From positions 1 to 7,381 of the forward strand of contig CAZGDY010000087.1 of the NCBI GenBank assembly GCA_964524965.1: a stretch of DNA of 7,381 nt, read 5' to 3'. The notes below the pieces were generated by a model. The model was given only the letters and a program-made list of their open reading frames with translations. It was not told where the DNA came from and did not search any database. The DNA comes from Kmv34 sp964524965 (lineage in GTDB: Bacteria > Aerophobota > Aerophobia > Aerophobales > B3-G15). Positions 5,695-7,381 of this stretch are shown piece by piece (position 1 is the stretch's first letter; every line of letters starts with the position of its first letter). A program made the translations under genes and the position numbers.

Positions 5695-7185
5695 TCAAGA
5701 TTTTTTCATAAAAACAGAATTTAAAAAACCGCTAAACTTTTCTGTAACCTCTTTCTTGGGTGGAGAAGTAAGATAGCTAACCCCTATAAGTGTTATCAGA
5801 GAACAAATTATTCCAGGAAGAATAGGAAGAGAACCAAGGTTAAAATAAGAAGGGAGAATTTTATAAATAAGAAGAACAGAGACTATCTCTCCTGTGATAA
5901 CAGAACTGAGAGCCCCCCATTTGGTAGCTCGTTTCCAGTAAAGAGCAGCCAGGGTGGTAGGATAGAGAATTCCAATACCGGTAAAGGCAGAGGTGGTTAT
6001 TGCAACCAAAGTGGAAACTGGTCTAAGAGCAATGAGAAACCCAAACAAAAATAAAATTATCAGAACACATCGCCCAACAAGAACTTGTCGGGAAGCAGAA
6101 GCTTTGCGATTAATAAAAGAAACATAAATATCTCTGGTTACGATAGAACTTAAAGCCAGAGCCTGAGAATCAGCAGTAGAGATTAAAGCCGCTAAAGATC
6201 CTGCTAAAACAATAGCTAAAAGCCAGGGCGGAGCAAATTTGACCATCAATAAAGGTAGAATTCTGTCCGTAGCTGCTCCTTCTAAACCAGGAATCATTGT
6301 AGAACCCATGGCACCAATCCAAATTGGCAAGAAAAAAACAACAAGACAGACCAGGGGAAATAAAAACATCATTCGTTTAATTACTTGAGCGCTTTTTACC
6401 GCATACATTCTAGTCCAAAGTTGAGGCATTAAAGGGTCAGCCACCACCCACAGTAAAAGAAAGCCAAACCAAATTTCAGGAGTAAAAAAGCTTCCTATTC
6501 CGGGCCGCGATAAATGAGCTGGACTCTCTTGTGCTAATTTAGAAACAATTGCTTCTAAACCACCTCCCTTTAAACTTACCAGAGCAAAGGCAAGAGAAAG
6601 GCAAACTAACATTGTTATTCCCATTACAGTATCTGTCCAAGCTACGCTTCGCATACCTCCTATAGTAAGAACAATCATAAACACAGTGATTATTCCTGCT
6701 CCAGCTACATAAGGAATAATTCCCTGGGAAATCTCTTCCAAAACATAGCCAGCTCCTATAGCCTGAACAGCTAAATAAGGAAGGACAAAAATAAGCATTA
6801 CTCCAGCAAAAACGATTTGAAGCTCTTTTCCAAATCGATCCCCGATTAGCTCAGGAGGAGAAACATATCCATATTTTTTTCCTAAAAGCCAGACCCGGTA
6901 GCCAAAAACATAAAAGTTCACTGAAATAAGAGCAGTAGCAACACCAATGGGTCCATACCAAGCAAGCCCCTTGCTATATCCCCACCCCGCACATCCCAAA
7001 AAGGTAAAAGCACTACACAAAGTGGCAAGGTAAGTAAATAAACTGACAAAAGTCCCTAAAGTGCGAGAGGCTGTAAAATAATCCTCGGCAGTTTTTTGAC
7101 TAACTTTGTAACCATAAACTCCCAAAAAACCTAATCCAAATAAGAACAAGGTAAGCACAAGAAAAGATGTCTGTATATTTCCCAT
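5695..7185 (-). CDS. Sodium:solute symporter (SSS family)
   Basis: The product is 496 residues and very hydrophobic, with about 13 predicted membrane helices, the usual length and LeuT-type fold of the solute:sodium symporter family (relatives PanF, PutP, SGLT). Supporting motifs are D35-Y-F-x-A-S-R-x-L-G after the first helix, the G176-G-M-R-S-V-A-W-T-D-T-V-M-G block, and A332-A-L-I-S-T-A-D-S-Q-A-L-A-L-S-S followed by R-D-I-Y. Ser336-Thr337 align by eye with the serines of the Na2 site in vSGLT, so Na+ coupling is likely. The substrate is unknown; pantothenate, proline, acetate or sugars cannot be told apart. The start follows directly on the TAA of the upstream small membrane gene (TAAATG), with AGAAGG 5 bases before the ATG, which implies coupled translation. 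The TatD gene follows 32 bases downstream. Confidence 0.92.
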   Translation of the reverse strand: MGNIQTSFLVLTLFLFGLGFLGVYGYKVSQKTAEDYFTASRTLGTFVSLFTYLATLCSAFTFLGCAGWGYSKGLAWYGPIGVATALISVNFYVFGYRVWLLGKKYGYVSPPELIGDRFGKELQIVFAGVMLIFVLPYLAVQAIGAGYVLEEISQGIIPYVAGAGIITVFMIVLTIGGMRSVAWTDTVMGITMLVCLSLAFALVSLKGGGLEAIVSKLAQESPAHLSRPGIGSFFTPEIWFGFLLLWVVADPLMPQLWTRMYAVKSAQVIKRMMFLFPLVCLVVFFLPIWIGAMGSTMIPGLEGAATDRILPLLMVKFAPPWLLAIVLAGSLAALISTADSQALALSSIVTRDIYVSFINRKASASRQVLVGRCVLIILFLFGFLIALRPVSTLVAITTSAFTGIGILYPTTLAALYWKRATKWGALSSVITGEIVSVLLIYKILPSYFNLGSLPILPGIICSLITLIGVSYLTSPPKKEVTEKFSGFLNSVFMKKS

Positions 7186-7381
7186 TTAGACCTTCTCAGG
7201 AGGTTTCTGCATTGAATTTGATTCTGGTTCATCAAAAGGAGATGAAGACCAGTACTTTTTGGTAAAGAAAAAAGCTATAATCGAATAAATTACAATAAGA
7301 ATCATTAAGTAAAAAAACCAGGCTGGTAGCCAGCCCCATAAGAGCGGCTCAAATTTTCCCCAAGCCCAAAAATCATAATAG
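7186..7381 (-). CDS. C-terminal part of a small membrane protein, symporter partner (partial)
   Basis: The minus-strand frame enters from the right window edge (first complete codon at 7380) and ends at TAA 7188-7186, giving 64 residues; the start lies outside. It contains a Trp-rich stretch (F-W-A-W-G-K-F-E-P, then W-G-W-L-P-A-W-F-F-Y), one clear transmembrane helix (about Y-L-M-I-L-I-V-I-Y-S-I-I-A-F-F-F), and then a basic-aromatic T-K-K-Y-W and a polar cytoplasmic tail. Its stop touches the symporter ATG with no gap. Small membrane proteins encoded just before SSS transporters, such as YhdT before PanF and the DUF4212 group, are known companions, and this is likely one of that kind, though not clearly either family. 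It may help assembly or transport; that is inference from position. Confidence 0.75.
   Translation of the reverse strand, partial: YYDFWAWGKFEPLLWGWLPAWFFYLMILIVIYSIIAFFFTKKYWSSSPFDEPESNSMQKPPEKV

Noticed and set aside
1..7381. CRISPR array, tRNA, rRNA, transposase or toxin-antitoxin genes
   Set aside because: Reading both strands showed no regularly spaced repeats, cloverleaf-like segments or recognisable proteins of these types.

Overview
This is a low-GC (by eye roughly 35-40%) bacterial chromosomal segment with tightly packed genes, strong Shine-Dalgarno sites, sigma70-like promoters and several exported proteins. The mix (TolB-like beta-propeller, Cache-domain lipoprotein, Na+/solute symporter, bacterial GPP34 protein) suits an uncultured anaerobic, probably diderm bacterium. 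Atribacterota, Aerophobota or Omnitrophota-like lineages are a guess; nothing here fixes the taxonomy.

Layout. At the left, a minus-strand operon runs from about 2800 down to 36: a sugar-phosphate isomerase/epimerase-like TIM barrel with a C-terminal Cys cluster (start corrected to 2716), then an exported beta-propeller protein, then a small exported protein resembling DUF3108 that overlaps it by 14 bases. The only plus-strand gene (2956-3837) is divergent from this operon and encodes a lipoprotein made of two Cache sensor domains and nothing else. The 239-base divergent intergenic region holds a promoter candidate for each side. Convergent to the Cache gene is a GPP34 (GOLPH3-like) protein at 3988-4629. 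It has its own promoter region and a roughly 140-base leader containing a perfect 13-bp hairpin. At the right, a second minus-strand operon contains the end of a one-helix membrane protein (cut by the window edge), a sodium:solute symporter whose start directly abuts that gene's stop, and a TatD-family metal-dependent hydrolase 32 bases further on.

How the genes may work together. The membrane stub and symporter look like a two-component Na+-coupled uptake system; the substrate cannot be read from the sequence. The left operon pairs a cytoplasmic sugar-type enzyme with two envelope proteins. The divergent Cache lipoprotein could sense or bind a small extracytoplasmic ligand, possibly connected with one of these operons, but that link is positional only. 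No RNA genes, CRISPR arrays, insertion sequences or obvious defence genes were found, and no gap without a gene exceeds 300 bases.
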